64,000 bases of DNA from Methylotenera sp. G11. Lineage in GTDB: Bacteria; Pseudomonadota; Gammaproteobacteria; Burkholderiales; Methylophilaceae. Positions 1 through 9,416 of this stretch are shown piece after piece. Position 1 is the first letter of the stretch. Every line of letters starts with the position of its first letter. The position numbers and the translations under genes are program-made. Under the pieces are notes generated by a model. The model was not told where the DNA came from. It saw nothing but the letters and a program-made list of their open reading frames with translations, and searched no databases. Where the stretch lies: assembly GCF_000799735.1 (NCBI RefSeq), contig NZ_JUHH01000001.1, positions 992,001 through 1,056,000 on the forward strand, read 5' to 3'.

Positions 1-1268
1 GCGTTGATTTCGCTTACCATGCTGTCGCCCGCCGCTTTGCCGAACACCACCAGGTCAAGCAGCGAATTTGATCCCAGGCGATTGGCACCATGTACCGAAA
101 CACAGGCACATTCACCCACGGCATACAAACCTTTCACTTTTATCTCGACGCCATCGCTGTATTCCACGACCTGTCCATCCAGATTGGTAGGCACGCCGCC
201 CATCATGTAGTGTGCAGTCGGAACGACCGGAATCGGTTTTTCCACCGGGTCAACGTTGGCAAAGGTTTTTGCGATCTCGCGGATGCCGGGCAGCCGCTTG
301 CTGATCAAATCTTCACCCAGGTGATCCAGTTTTAGATAAACCGCATCCTTGTTTTTACCGATACCGCGTCCGGCCTTGATTTCAGTCGCGATTGCCCGCG
401 AAACCACATCACGGCTCGCCAGGTCTTTGGCATTCGGCGCATAGCGCTCCATAAACCGTTCACCATTCGAGTTCACCAGGTAGCCGCCTTCGCCGCGTAC
501 ACCTTCGGTAATCAACACCCCGGCATGCAGCACGCCGGTCGGGTGGAACTGCCAGAACTCCATATCCTGCAACGGCAGGCCGGCGCGGGTCACCATGCCC
601 AGGCCGTCACCGGTATTGATAAAGGCATTGGTGCTGGCCTGGAAGATGCGTCCGGCACCGCCGGTAGCGAGCAAGGTGGTTTTAGCCTGTAGAATATGAA
701 TGTCGCCGGTTTCGATTTCCAGCGCGATCACGCCCAGCACATCGCCTTCCGCATCACGGATCAGGTCCAGCGCGAACCACTCCACAAAAAACTGCGTATT
801 GGCGCGTATATTGCGCTGGTACAAAGTGTGCAGCATGGCGTGGCCGGTTCTGTCTGCCACCGCACAAGTACGCGAGATCGGTTTTTCGCCATAGTTCTGG
901 GTCATGCCGCCGAATGGGCGCTGGAAAATCTTGCCGTTTTCCAGGCGGTCAAACGGCATGCCGAAATGCTCCAGTTCGATAATGGCTTTGGCAGCATTTT
1001 TGCACATGAATTCAATGGCATCCTGGTCGCCCAGGTAATCCGAGCCTTTGATGGTGTCATACATATGCCACAGCCAGTTATCGCCGGACACATTACCCAA
1101 AGCAGCGGCAATGCCGCCTTGCGCCGCTACGGTGTGTGAGCGGGTAGGAAATACTTTTGACAGTACCGCGACTTTAACGCCTGCCTCCGCCAGTTGCAGC
1201 GAGGCGCGCAGACCTGCGCCGCCGCCGCCTATGATTACCGCATCAAATTGGTGTTTTTGTATCGTCAC
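1..1268 (-). CDS. sdhA: Succinate dehydrogenase flavoprotein subunit, partial (C-terminus off the left edge)
   Basis: This is the FAD-carrying catalytic subunit of complex II, which oxidises succinate to fumarate. About 422 of roughly 590 codons are present. The N-terminus shows the dinucleotide fold ([13 protein letters not shown], residues 12-24) and SHTVAAQGG with the flavin-attaching histidine at residue 45. Further in are the substrate-side motif FHPTGV and, near the left edge, [10 protein letters not shown]. The start is a GTG at 1268, four bases after the sdhD stop; a GGAG in the end of sdhD serves as ribosome site. sdhB should follow beyond the window. Identity is secure. Confidence 0.95.
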   Translation of the reverse strand, partial: MTIQKHQFDAVIIGGGGAGLRASLQLAEAGVKVAVLSKVFPTRSHTVAAQGGIAAALGNVSGDNWLWHMYDTIKGSDYLGDQDAIEFMCKNAAKAIIELEHFGMPFDRLENGKIFQRPFGGMTQNYGEKPISRTCAVADRTGHAMLHTLYQRNIRANTQFFVEWFALDLIRDAEGDVLGVIALEIETGDIHILQAKTTLLATGGAGRIFQASTNAFINTGDGLGMVTRAGLPLQDMEFWQFHPTGVLHAGVLITEGVRGEGGYLVNSNGERFMERYAPNAKDLASRDVVSRAIATEIKAGRGIGKNKDAVYLKLDHLGEDLISKRLPGIREIAKTFANVDPVEKPIPVVPTAHYMMGGVPTNLDGQVVEYSDGVEIKVKGLYAVGECACVSVHGANRLGSNSLLDLVVFGKAAGDSMVSEIN

Positions 1269-1272
1269 AGTA

Positions 1273-1620
1273 CTATATGCTCCATAAAATAACGCCGGCC
1301 CAGACCAGGTAAACGATCAGCAGCACATCTACCAGCACCTGCAAAACAGCGCGCAATCCAAGGTTGAATATGTAATCCTTGAAAACATCCCTGACCCCTA
1401 GCCACGCATGCATGACCAGGCTGATAAAAAACAGCAGCGTGAACACACGCCACCACCAGGGCGACATCAGTTCCAGCCAGTCCTGATAACCGGCAGGCTG
1501 GTTTAGCGCCACAAGCAGTGCAAAAACGGTCAGGTAAACCGCCATTGCCACTGCGGATAAGCGCTGCGCCAGCCACAGGCGCATTCCCGGGTATTTTTTC
1601 GTAAGCAGTTCTATCAACAT
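1273..1620 (-). CDS. sdhD: Succinate dehydrogenase membrane anchor subunit
   Basis: A 115-residue inner-membrane protein with three hydrophobic helices (about residues 20-40, 55-75 and 88-112). It is one half of the cytochrome b anchor of complex II, which passes electrons from SdhAB to ubiquinone. The central helix carries a histidine in [13 protein letters not shown], as usual for the SdhD/FrdD-like heme or quinone side. It sits between sdhC (16 bases upstream) and sdhA (4 bases downstream), which fixes the assignment although the sequence itself is poorly conserved. Confidence 0.9.
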   Translation of the reverse strand: MLIELLTKKYPGMRLWLAQRLSAVAMAVYLTVFALLVALNQPAGYQDWLELMSPWWWRVFTLLFFISLVMHAWLGVRDVFKDYIFNLGLRAVLQVLVDVLLIVYLVWAGVILWSI

Positions 1621-1636
1621 GGTTTATCCGATACCC

Positions 1637-2023
1637 TTACCAGATCGCATAGGAAAATGCCACGACGGAAAGCACATCCAGGCACAGCACCAGCCGGCTG
1701 GACAGGCGCGCTTTCTGCAGGCTGGTCATCCAGTGGATATCCATCGCCAGATGCCTGAGCCCTGCGTAGAAATGATGGAAAAATGCACCGGACAATGCGA
1801 TTAGCAACAGTTTTGCCAGCCAGTGCCGCAGCATTGCAGCCAACTCAAGGTAACTGGATTCACTCTGCACCGACATACCTAACGCCAGAATCAGCAGTGG
1901 CAGCACCAGGAACAGCACCATGCCGCTCATGCGATGCATGATGGAGATAATCGCGTTAACCGGCAGCCGGATCGTGAACAGATTCAGGTTCTTAGGCCGC
2001 TTGCGTGGTGACTGGGTCTGCAT
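1637..2023 (-). CDS. sdhC: Succinate dehydrogenase cytochrome b556 subunit
   Basis: A 128-residue membrane protein with the SdhC signature: RPKNLNLFTIRLP near the N-terminus, SIMHRMSG (residues 27-34) and HHFYAGLRHLAMD (about residues 82-94), which supplies the heme and quinone-site histidines. Three transmembrane helices are visible. Its ATG lies two bases after the malic enzyme stop, so it is translationally linked to that gene and starts the sdhCDA(B) set. Linking SDH to malic enzyme instead of other TCA genes suits a partial-TCA organism; that reading is inference. Confidence 0.93.
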   Translation of the reverse strand: MQTQSPRKRPKNLNLFTIRLPVNAIISIMHRMSGMVLFLVLPLLILALGMSVQSESSYLELAAMLRHWLAKLLLIALSGAFFHHFYAGLRHLAMDIHWMTSLQKARLSSRLVLCLDVLSVVAFSYAIW

Positions 2024-2025
2024 GG

Positions 2026-3216
2026 TCAGGCTGCCTCGGCCACAGCTTTTGAAACCCGCGCCAGCAGGCGCGGATCAAACGGCTTCGGGATAATGTACTC
2101 TCTGCCGAACTTGAGCGCTTTCAGATTGTAGGCGTCAAGCACCTCCTGCGGCACTGGCTCGCGTGCCAGGGCACTCAGTGCATGTGCAGCGGCGATTTTC
2201 ATTTTGTCGGTAATCTGTTTTGCTTTGGCATCCAGCGCGCCGCGGAATAAATATGGAAAACACAGCGCGTTATTGACCTGGTTCGGAAAATCGCTGCGGC
2301 CGGTTGCCATCAGGATGTCATCACGAATCGCATGCGCCACGCTAGGCAGCACTTCCGGATCCGGGTTGGCCAGTGCAAAGATAATCGGGTTTTTCGCCAT
2401 GCCTTTAATCAGGCTGGTATCTAGCGCATTCTTGGCTGAAACTCCGATAAACACATCCGCATTCTGCATGGCGGCCTCCAGCGTTGCTACGCCGCCCGGC
2501 GCAATGGCAAGTTCACGGTTGTTGTCGTGCAGGTCGGCACGGTCGGTATCCAGCACGCCGCTTCTATCTACCATGGTGATATCTGCTGCGCCCATCAGCT
2601 TAAGCAGCTTGGCACATGAACAGCCGGCGGCACCTGCGCCTAAAAATACAATCTTCGCGGTCGGCAGGTGTTTGCCCTGCAACTCCAGCGCATTGAGCAA
2701 AGCCGCTGCCACAATGACTGCCGTGCCATGCTGGTCGTCATGAAACACCGGGATGTCCAGGCGTTTTTTCAATTCGTTTTCAATATAAAAACAGTGCGGC
2801 GCGGCGATGTCTTCCAGGTTAATGCCGCCAAAAGTCGGCGCGATATTCACCACAGTCTCGATAAATTCGTCCGGGGTTCCGGCATTGATTTCAATATCAA
2901 ACACATCAATACCGGCAAAACGTTTGAACAATACAGCCTTGCCTTCCATCACCGGCTTGCTGGCCAGTGCGCCCATATTGCCCAGACCCAGCACGGCGGT
3001 ACCATCGGTAATCACCGCCACCAGGTTCCCTTTATTGGTATATTTATAAGCATTGGCCGGTTCGGCATGAATCTCGCGCACCGGCTCTGCAACACCCGGC
3101 GTATAAGCCAATGAAAGATCGTCCTGTGTGGCACAGGGCTTGGAAGACTCCACACTCAGCTTGCCGGGAATCGGATACTGGTGATAGTCAAGCGCACGTT
3201 TTTTCAGATCATCCAT
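2026..3216 (-). CDS. Malic enzyme, single-domain form
   Basis: This enzyme decarboxylates malate to pyruvate with reduction of NAD(P). The 396 residues contain the malic N-terminal domain ([26 protein letters not shown], the catalytic Lys region GKAVLFK, metal site FGGINLEDI, residues 1-160) and the NAD-binding domain ([15 protein letters not shown], residues about 190-205). It lacks the C-terminal phosphotransacetylase-like domain of the ~760-residue MaeB proteins. It starts 53 bases after the GntR gene and ends two bases before sdhC. Cofactor preference cannot be told from the sequence. It could remove malate made from methylcitrate-cycle succinate. Confidence 0.92.
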   Translation of the reverse strand: MDDLKKRALDYHQYPIPGKLSVESSKPCATQDDLSLAYTPGVAEPVREIHAEPANAYKYTNKGNLVAVITDGTAVLGLGNMGALASKPVMEGKAVLFKRFAGIDVFDIEINAGTPDEFIETVVNIAPTFGGINLEDIAAPHCFYIENELKKRLDIPVFHDDQHGTAVIVAAALLNALELQGKHLPTAKIVFLGAGAAGCSCAKLLKLMGAADITMVDRSGVLDTDRADLHDNNRELAIAPGGVATLEAAMQNADVFIGVSAKNALDTSLIKGMAKNPIIFALANPDPEVLPSVAHAIRDDILMATGRSDFPNQVNNALCFPYLFRGALDAKAKQITDKMKIAAAHALSALAREPVPQEVLDAYNLKALKFGREYIIPKPFDPRLLARVSKAVAEAA

Positions 3217-3269
3217 TTATCATCTTTCAATATCAGTCGTCACGATTCATTCGGGTCACTAACCGGGGC

Positions 3270-4004
3270 CTACTCAAGCTCGCTCAGGTAGTGATGGTCA
3301 TCCGTCAGGCACAAACCCAGGCGCCACTCCATCGGTTTATCCCCATACGTATAAGAAACGCGTTCCACGCTTAACAATGGATAACCTTGCTTCAAGCCCA
3401 GCGCAACTGCGGCTTCCGCATTTGCGCCTATGGCTTTCAGCCGTTCTTCGGCGCGTATCATGCGAATACCGAACTGCGCTTCATACATGCTGTACATGGA
3501 ACCGTTGCATTCTTCTACCTTTGCGCCATTCAGCCCTTTAAATGGCGCAGCAGGCACAATAATGTGGTCATAGATCAGCGGCCTGCCTGAAAATGTCAGC
3601 AGACGCTTCACCTCTATGGTCGCCGCCCCGGCCTTGATCTGCAGGGTTTTGGCGATATAGGCATCCGCTTTGGTTTTAACGCACGAAATGAATTCGTTCT
3701 GCAGCAGCTCCTTCTGGCCATTGACTGAAGTCAGGCGCAGGAACCTGAGCTTGATCACATCCGCACTATGGGTAGCTACAAAAGTACCCTTGCCCTGGCG
3801 GCGGATCAGGATATTCTCAGCGGCGAGGCTATCTATCGCCTTGCGCACCGTCCCCTGGCTAACCTTATAACGCGAGGCCAATTCAATTTCGCTTGGAATC
3901 ACCTCACCCGGGCGCCACTCACCCGCAATCAGGCTTTGCGTAATCAGCACTTTGATCTGCTCATACAGCGGACGGTAACTCGGTGAAATCATCTGCTTAT
4001 TCAT
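3270..4004 (-). CDS. GntR family regulator, HutC/UTRA subfamily
   Basis: A 244-residue transcription factor. Residues about 12-80 form the GntR winged helix (PLYEQIKVLI, IPSEIELASRYKVSQGTVRKAI, RRQGKGTFVA), and residues about 95-240 form a UTRA ligand domain (YDHIIVPA, SVERVSY, MEWRLGLCL). It is first in the leftward run with malic enzyme and sdhCDA and divergent from the CitE-like/prp operon. It probably controls both through the palindromes at 4105-4138. The ligand is unknown; an acyl-CoA or a methylcitrate-cycle acid is a guess. A good Shine-Dalgarno (AGAGAT) precedes the ATG. Confidence 0.88.
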   Translation of the reverse strand: MNKQMISPSYRPLYEQIKVLITQSLIAGEWRPGEVIPSEIELASRYKVSQGTVRKAIDSLAAENILIRRQGKGTFVATHSADVIKLRFLRLTSVNGQKELLQNEFISCVKTKADAYIAKTLQIKAGAATIEVKRLLTFSGRPLIYDHIIVPAAPFKGLNGAKVEECNGSMYSMYEAQFGIRMIRAEERLKAIGANAEAAVALGLKQGYPLLSVERVSYTYGDKPMEWRLGLCLTDDHHYLSELE

Positions 4005-4104
4005 TTTGATCTCTAATCCATTTAATTGAATCCGGCCAGAACACTCAAAATTCAGCCGTTGAGAATTTATAACACGACAATTAAATTAAGTCTAGTGTTT
4101 TATA

Positions 4105-4159
4105 TCTTATATAAGACATAAGATTTATGTTGACATAAAAATAATTTGCTCTATATAAT
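4105..4159 (+). promoter_or_regulatory. Sigma70-like promoter with two palindromic operators
   Basis: TTGACA at 4130-4135 and TATAAT at 4154-4159 are both perfect and separated by 18 bases. The palindrome TCTTATATAAGA (4105-4116) lies just upstream. A second one, TTATGT-TG-ACATAA (4125-4138), covers the -35 box. Both sit between the divergent GntR gene and the CitE-like/prp operon, so repression by that GntR protein is the simple reading. The predicted transcript start is near 4166, leaving a short leader. Confidence 0.72.
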
Positions 4160-4191
4160 CGATTCAACATCACTACTTGAAGTCTTACGAT

Positions 4192-5073
4192 ATGGAACAC
4201 CACATCCGCCCTAGACGCTCCATGCTATATGTACCAGGCTGCAACAAGCATTATCTTGACCGTGCGCGCACCCTTGCCGCCGACTCGGTCATTCTCGACC
4301 TGGGCGACCCCATACTGGTGGCAGCCAAGGAAGAATCGAGGGCCAATGTTGTTGAGGCCGTGCGGCAAGGCGGTTACGGCAACCGGGAAGTCGTCGTTCG
4401 CGTCAACAACCTGGATTCAGAGTGGGGGCAGGATGACATCAAGGCGGTTGCCGACATCGGTGCGGATGCGATTCTGTTCCCCAATATCGAATCTCGCGAA
4501 GACGTATTAAAGGCACAGCAATATCTTGATGATGCCGGCGGTAGCCACATGCCGATGATGGTGATGATAGAAAGCCCGATTGCGGTACTGAACTCAAAAG
4601 AGATCGCCGCTGCATCAGACCGCATCAACTGTATGGTGATGGCAACTTCAGACCTGATCTCGCAGCTGCATGCCCATGTCACCCACGAACGCATGGCAAT
4701 CCTGACTTCGCTCTCCCTCGTCATCCTGGCAGCGCGCGCCTATGGCCGCGGTGTGATAGACGGCATCACCAGCGACTTTAAAAACATGCACTCTTTTGAA
4801 TATGCCTGCCGCCTGGGCCGCGACATGGGTATGGATGGCAAATCACTGGTACACCCGGCGCAGATTGCCTACTGCAACGATGCCTACACGCCCAAAGTGG
4901 CCGAGATTGCAAATGCCAAGCTGATCATCAAGGCCTTGAAAGAAGCCAATGAAGAAGGCCGCGGCACCGTAGTTGTCAATGACAAACTGGTAGAAAACCA
5001 CCACATCAAAGCTGCACAGCGCTTAATTAAACTGCACGAAGCGATCGTGGAGCTGGAAGAAGAATTCATCTAA
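4192..5073 (+). CDS. HpcH/HpaI-CitE family acyl-CoA lyase 1 (malyl/methylmalyl-CoA lyase-like)
   Basis: A 293-residue (beta/alpha)8 lyase of the citrate-lyase-beta family. These enzymes cleave or form (methyl)malyl-CoA or citramalyl-CoA with Mg2+. RRSMLYVPG opens the fold, VRVNN carries the substrate arginine, and MIESP and ATSDL carry the likely metal-binding Glu and Asp. KSLVHPAQI is the usual C-terminal motif. The normal DLEDAV is changed to DLGDPI. The ATG at 4192 is preferred over a TTG at 4177 because the family motif follows it directly; neither has a clear ribosome site. It is first in the rightward prp operon. The exact substrate is inference. Confidence 0.82.
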   Translation: MEHHIRPRRSMLYVPGCNKHYLDRARTLAADSVILDLGDPILVAAKEESRANVVEAVRQGGYGNREVVVRVNNLDSEWGQDDIKAVADIGADAILFPNIESREDVLKAQQYLDDAGGSHMPMMVMIESPIAVLNSKEIAAASDRINCMVMATSDLISQLHAHVTHERMAILTSLSLVILAARAYGRGVIDGITSDFKNMHSFEYACRLGRDMGMDGKSLVHPAQIAYCNDAYTPKVAEIANAKLIIKALKEANEEGRGTVVVNDKLVENHHIKAAQRLIKLHEAIVELEEEFI

Positions 5074-6173
5074 TGACAAACACTACGCAGACAGAACCCA
5101 TGCAAACAGCATCCGGCAAAATCAACGCTGGCCGTTATTTTGAGAACTTCAGGCTGAATGAAGTCATCCAGCACGCCACGCCGCGCACGATTACGGCTGG
5201 CGATGCCGCGCTTTACATCGCGCTTGCGGGCAGCAGAAACCCGCTGCATTGCAGCGCGCCATTTGCACACGCCCTTGGCTACGCGAGCACCCCGATTGAC
5301 GACCTGCTGGCATTCCACATCGCCTTCGGCAAAACCGTGCCTGACATCTCGGTGAATGCAGTTGCCAACCTGGGTTATGCCGATGTGCGTTTCCTGCAGC
5401 CGGTATTTGCGGGCGACACCCTGGCAACCTCAAGCACGGTCATTGGCTTGAAACAGAACTCCAGCGGTAAAAACGGCGTGGTCTATGTGCGATCAACCAC
5501 CACTAACCAGAACCAGCAGCCTGTGCTGAGCTGGGTACGCTGGGTCATGGTACACAAAAAAGACCTGGCTGCACCGGCGCCGGAAACCGTCATCCCGGCA
5601 CTTCCTGCCCATGTCAGCGCAGAAAACCTTTGCGTGCCGCAGCAATTCACCGCCCGCGGCTTTGAAACACGCGCCACCGGCGGCACATATTTCTGGGAAG
5701 ACTACCAGGTGGGCGAACGTATCGACCACCCTGCCGGCATGACCATCAACGAAAGCGACCACGCGCTGGCAACGCGGCTCTACCAGAATAATGCACGCCT
5801 GCATTTTGACAACCACATGATGCAGTCATCAACTTTCGGCAAACGCCTGGTGTATGGCGGCATCGTCATCTCCGCATGCCGCACCTTGAGTCACGAAGGC
5901 CTGGAAAACGCACTGGCAATACTAGCCATCAATGCCGGCACGCACGCCAACCCTTGCTTTGCAGGTGACACGATTTACAGCTTCACCGAAGTGCTTGAAC
6001 GCTGGGAGCTGCCAAACAGAAAAGATGCAGGCGCACTGCGCCTGCGCATGGTAGGCATCAAGAACGCCACGCCAGCCGAAATCGCCGAAATCAAGCCGGC
6101 CGGCAGCTACCACCCTAATGTAGTTTTAGACCTTGATTACACCGTATTAATGCCACGCAAAGGAAACCAATAA
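5073..6173 (+). CDS. MaoC-like double-hotdog dehydratase (mesaconyl-CoA hydratase-like)
   Basis: A 366-residue protein with two hotdog halves. The first (about 20-165) has ALAGSRNPLHCSAPFA, the second (about 210-360) has TRLYQNNARLHFDNH and KRLVYGGIVIS. This layout matches mesaconyl-CoA (2-methylfumaryl-CoA) hydratases of the ethylmalonyl-CoA and 3-hydroxypropionate routes, which interconvert beta-methylmalyl-CoA and mesaconyl-CoA. Its ATG overlaps the stop of lyase 1 (TAATG), and lyase 2 follows directly. Lying between two malyl-CoA-type lyases supports a methylmalyl-CoA substrate, but this is not proven by sequence. Confidence 0.8.
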   Translation: MTNTTQTEPMQTASGKINAGRYFENFRLNEVIQHATPRTITAGDAALYIALAGSRNPLHCSAPFAHALGYASTPIDDLLAFHIAFGKTVPDISVNAVANLGYADVRFLQPVFAGDTLATSSTVIGLKQNSSGKNGVVYVRSTTTNQNQQPVLSWVRWVMVHKKDLAAPAPETVIPALPAHVSAENLCVPQQFTARGFETRATGGTYFWEDYQVGERIDHPAGMTINESDHALATRLYQNNARLHFDNHMMQSSTFGKRLVYGGIVISACRTLSHEGLENALAILAINAGTHANPCFAGDTIYSFTEVLERWELPNRKDAGALRLRMVGIKNATPAEIAEIKPAGSYHPNVVLDLDYTVLMPRKGNQ

Positions 6174-7160
6174 ATGGCAGTGCATCCAAACCAAGCCCTT
6201 TTTGAAGGCGAAAAAACATTCCCGCTGATTCCGGCATGCGAACATTTTGCCGGCAGCGAAAAACTGATCCTGAAAGCACTGTCGCTGCAGGATACGATAG
6301 GCCCGGTGTTTGACATTACCTGCGACTGTGAAGATGGCGCGGCATCAGGCCAGGAGCGCGAGCACGCGGAAATGATCGTGCGCGTGCTGAACTCCGAAGC
6401 CAACAAGCACCGCATGGCCGGTGCGCGCATCCATGACCATACCCACCCAGCATGGAAACAGGATATCGACATCCTGGTAGGCGGTGCCGGCAAGGTATTG
6501 AGCTATATCACCATTCCCAAATGTACCGACATCGGTCAGGCCAGGGAAATGATTGCCTATATCCAGAAAATGGCGGTTTTTCATGGCATTGAGCGTGAAA
6601 TCCCGGTGCATATCCTGATTGAAACCCATGGCGCTTTAAGGCAGGTGCATGAAATCGCTGCCCTGCCCTGGCTGCAGGTGCTGGACTTTGGCCTGATGGA
6701 CTTTGTCAGTGCGCACCACGGCGCGATTCCGGCCGGTGCAATGCGCAGCCCAGGCCAGTTCGAACACCGCCTGCTGGCGCGCGCCAAGGCCGAAGTGGTC
6801 GCTGCCGCACTGGCTAACGGCGTGATTCCTGCCCATAACGTGACGCTCGACCTCAAAAACGTGGAAACGACGCGCAGCGATGCCAGCCGCGCCCGCAATG
6901 AATTCGGCTTTTTACGCATGTGGAGCATCTACCCCACCCAGATCCAGGCCATTGTCGATGCCATGAAACCGAATTACGACGAAGTGACGGATGCTGCCAA
7001 TATCCTGCTTGCCGCCCAGCAGGCAGACTGGGGGCCGATCCAGTATGCAGGCGAACTGCATGACCGGGCGACTTATCGTTATTTCTGGGAAGTGCTGCAA
7101 AAAGCCAAACTCACCGGCGTTGCCATTCCAGAACAAGCCAATTCATCATTCTTCAGCTAA
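6174..7160 (+). CDS. HpcH/HpaI-CitE family acyl-CoA lyase 2
   Basis: A 328-residue member of the citrate-lyase-beta superfamily, clearly distinct from lyase 1. It has FDITCDCEDGA (the DxEDG metal/substrate loop), GARIHDH, HILIETHGAL with the metal Glu, and LDFGLMDFVSAHHGAIP with the metal Asp. The C-terminal part (residues ~255-328) is a lid-like helical segment. A ribosome site (AAAGGAA) lies in the end of the MaoC gene. Likely activities are beta-methylmalyl-, malyl- or citramalyl-CoA cleavage. Two different lyases in one operon suggest two successive C-C bond steps or different substrates. Confidence 0.8.
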   Translation: MAVHPNQALFEGEKTFPLIPACEHFAGSEKLILKALSLQDTIGPVFDITCDCEDGAASGQEREHAEMIVRVLNSEANKHRMAGARIHDHTHPAWKQDIDILVGGAGKVLSYITIPKCTDIGQAREMIAYIQKMAVFHGIEREIPVHILIETHGALRQVHEIAALPWLQVLDFGLMDFVSAHHGAIPAGAMRSPGQFEHRLLARAKAEVVAAALANGVIPAHNVTLDLKNVETTRSDASRARNEFGFLRMWSIYPTQIQAIVDAMKPNYDEVTDAANILLAAQQADWGPIQYAGELHDRATYRYFWEVLQKAKLTGVAIPEQANSSFFS

Positions 7161-7179
7161 CTATACTGACTAAACCCAT

Positions 7180-8064
7180 ATGACTACACTGACCTCCGCA
7201 GGCGCACGTTTCCGTGCTGCTTTAGCTGCTGAAAAGCCGCTGCAAATCATCGGCGCCATCAATGCCTACCACGCCTTGCTGGCAACCCAGACCGGCTATA
7301 AAGCCCTGTACCTGTCCGGCGGCGGTGTGGCGGCAGGCTCGCTGGGCATGCCGGACCTGGGCATCTCTACACTGGAAGATGTGCTGGTGGATGTGCGCCG
7401 GATCACCGACGTCACCGAGACACCACTGCTGGTCGACATCGACACCGGCTTTGGCGGCGCTTTCAACATCGCACGCAGCATCAAAAGCGTGATCAAGGCA
7501 GGTGCAGCAGCCGTGCATATTGAAGACCAGGTGCAGGCCAAGCGCTGCGGCCATCGCCCGAACAAGGCGATTGTGAGCCAGGCCGAGATGGTAGACCGCA
7601 TCAAGGCCGCGGTGGACGCGAAGACCGACCCCGATTTTGTCATCATGGCGCGTACCGATGCGCTGGCGGTGGAAGGGCTGCAATCCGCGATTGACCGCGC
7701 CTGCGCCTGTGTCGAAGCCGGCGCCGACATGATATTCCCGGAAGCGATCACTGAGCTCGGCATGTACAAGCAGTTTGCAGAAGCGGTGAAAGTACCGATC
7801 CTGGCCAACATCACTGAATTTGGCGCGACCCCGTTATTCACCGTGAATGCATTGCGCAGTGTAGACGTCAGCATGGTGCTTTACCCGCTGTCGGCTTTCC
7901 GCGCCATGAACCAGGCCGCGCTCAAGGTATATGAAGCTGTGCGCAACGACGGCACACAGGCCAATGTAGTGAACCTGATGCAGACCCGCGCAGAGTTATA
8001 CGAACATCTGGGCTACCACGGCTATGAACAGAAACTGGATGCACTTTTCAAGGGAGAAAAATAG
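7180..8064 (+). CDS. prpB: 2-methylisocitrate lyase
   Basis: Splits 2-methylisocitrate into pyruvate and succinate, the last step of the methylcitrate cycle. The 294-residue protein is the family's normal length. It shows DIDTGFGG (metal binding), [15 protein letters not shown] with the catalytic-loop KRCGH signature, and MARTDAL. It lies 19 bases after lyase 2 and one base before prpC, so it is in the same operon. The succinate product matches the divergent SDH/malic enzyme genes. Isocitrate lyase is excluded by length and loop sequence. Confidence 0.95.
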   Translation: MTTLTSAGARFRAALAAEKPLQIIGAINAYHALLATQTGYKALYLSGGGVAAGSLGMPDLGISTLEDVLVDVRRITDVTETPLLVDIDTGFGGAFNIARSIKSVIKAGAAAVHIEDQVQAKRCGHRPNKAIVSQAEMVDRIKAAVDAKTDPDFVIMARTDALAVEGLQSAIDRACACVEAGADMIFPEAITELGMYKQFAEAVKVPILANITEFGATPLFTVNALRSVDVSMVLYPLSAFRAMNQAALKVYEAVRNDGTQANVVNLMQTRAELYEHLGYHGYEQKLDALFKGEK

Positions 8065-8065
8065 T

Positions 8066-9223
8066 ATGACAGCCAACATCCCATCCACTGATGCCCCAAA
8101 AAAGAAAAAAGGCGTAGCGCTGGCAGGTGTCGCTGCCGGCACCACTGCGATCTGTACCGTAGGCCACACCGGTAACGACCTGCATTACCGCGGTTACGAT
8201 ATCATCGAACTCGCCAAATACGCCACATTTGAAGAAGTGGCTTACCTGCTTATCCACGGTGAACTGCCCAATCAGACACAGCTTGCAGCCTACCATCAGA
8301 AACTGAAAAAGCTGCGCGGCCTACCTGAAGCCTTGAAAAAAGTACTGGAGCAGATTCCCGCCAACGCACACCCGATGGATGTGATGCGCACCGGCTGTTC
8401 CATGCTGGGCACGCTGGAGCCGGAAGCCGCCGACCGCAGCACCGAGGTGGCAAAAGACCTGGGCGACCGCCTGATCTCATGCTTCAGTTCCATATTGCTG
8501 TATTGGTATCACTACAGCCACAACAACAGACGCATCGATGTGGAAAGTGACGAAGATTCAATCGCTGCACACTTTCTGCACCTGCTGCACGGCAAAAAAC
8601 CGTCAACCCTGCATATCCAGGCCATGAACACCTCGCTGGTACTGTATGCCGAGCACGAGTTCAATGCCTCAACCTTTACCGCGCGCGTGGTGGCGGGTAC
8701 TTTATCCGATTTGTACTCATGCATCACAGGCGCCATTGGCGCTTTGCGCGGCCCCAAACACGGTGGTGCCAATGAAGCGGCCATGGAAATCATCGAACGT
8801 TACAAGAATGCAGATGAAGCTGAAGCCGACATCATGCAGCGCATGGCACGCAAGGAAATCATCATCGGTTTCGGGCATCCGGTGTATACCATTGCCGACC
8901 CGCGGAATGAATCGATTAAAGCCGTCAGCCGCAAGCTGTGCGAAGACAACGGCAACATGACCTTGTTTGATATTTCAGACCGCATTGAAACCACGATGTG
9001 GCGCGAGAAAAAAATGTTCCCCAACCTGGATTGGTACAGCGCATCCAGCTATCACATGATGGGCATCCCTACCGGCATGTTCACGCCGATTTTCGTGATC
9101 TCGCGCACTACGGGCTGGGTTGCGCATGCCATCGAACAGCGCATTGATAACAAGATCATCCGTCCGAATGCGGAATATACCGGCCCGGAAAATCGTCCGT
9201 ATGTGCCTTTGAGTCAGCGTTAA
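8066..9223 (+). CDS. prpC: 2-methylcitrate synthase
   Basis: Condenses propionyl-CoA with oxaloacetate. The 385 residues carry the citrate-synthase fold motifs: [21 protein letters not shown], the catalytic His region [13 protein letters not shown], and [15 protein letters not shown], typical of PrpC rather than GltA. The ATG at 8066 is chosen because AGGGAG stands about ten bases upstream and the prpB stop is one base away; a longer in-frame start inside prpB is less likely. A lysine-rich stretch (PKKKKGV) near the N-terminus is usual for PrpC. Confidence 0.95.
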   Translation: MTANIPSTDAPKKKKGVALAGVAAGTTAICTVGHTGNDLHYRGYDIIELAKYATFEEVAYLLIHGELPNQTQLAAYHQKLKKLRGLPEALKKVLEQIPANAHPMDVMRTGCSMLGTLEPEAADRSTEVAKDLGDRLISCFSSILLYWYHYSHNNRRIDVESDEDSIAAHFLHLLHGKKPSTLHIQAMNTSLVLYAEHEFNASTFTARVVAGTLSDLYSCITGAIGALRGPKHGGANEAAMEIIERYKNADEAEADIMQRMARKEIIIGFGHPVYTIADPRNESIKAVSRKLCEDNGNMTLFDISDRIETTMWREKKMFPNLDWYSASSYHMMGIPTGMFTPIFVISRTTGWVAHAIEQRIDNKIIRPNAEYTGPENRPYVPLSQR

Positions 9224-9230
9224 AAAATCT

Positions 9231-9383
9231 ATTAGCCACAGATGTAACCGTAAAGGTCATCACCGTTCCACTAAAGGGCTAAAGCCCTAAGTGGAAACGT
9301 GAAACGCTGATAAACACAGATTAAAAATCTAAACCAGAATTGATTTTAGGTTTTGCAGTTATCTGTGTTCATCTGTGGCTAAT
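9231..9383. repeat. Palindromic interspersed element (decamer family), copy 1
   Basis: The ends are a perfect 14-base inverted repeat, ATTAGCCACAGATG at 9231-9244 and its complement at 9370-9383. The right end continues as 10-base units (TATCTGTGTT, CATCTGTGGC). A central hairpin at 9268-9294 pairs CCACT/AGTGG and AGGGCT/AGCCCT. The core (about 9258-9326) closely matches 61331-61397. It occupies the prpC-prpD gap and ends 33 bases before the prpD start. It has no coding capacity and looks like a MITE-like repeat. Confidence 0.8.
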
Positions 9384-9416
9384 TTAAAAAACTTTTTATA
9401 TTCTAAGAGCCTAACC

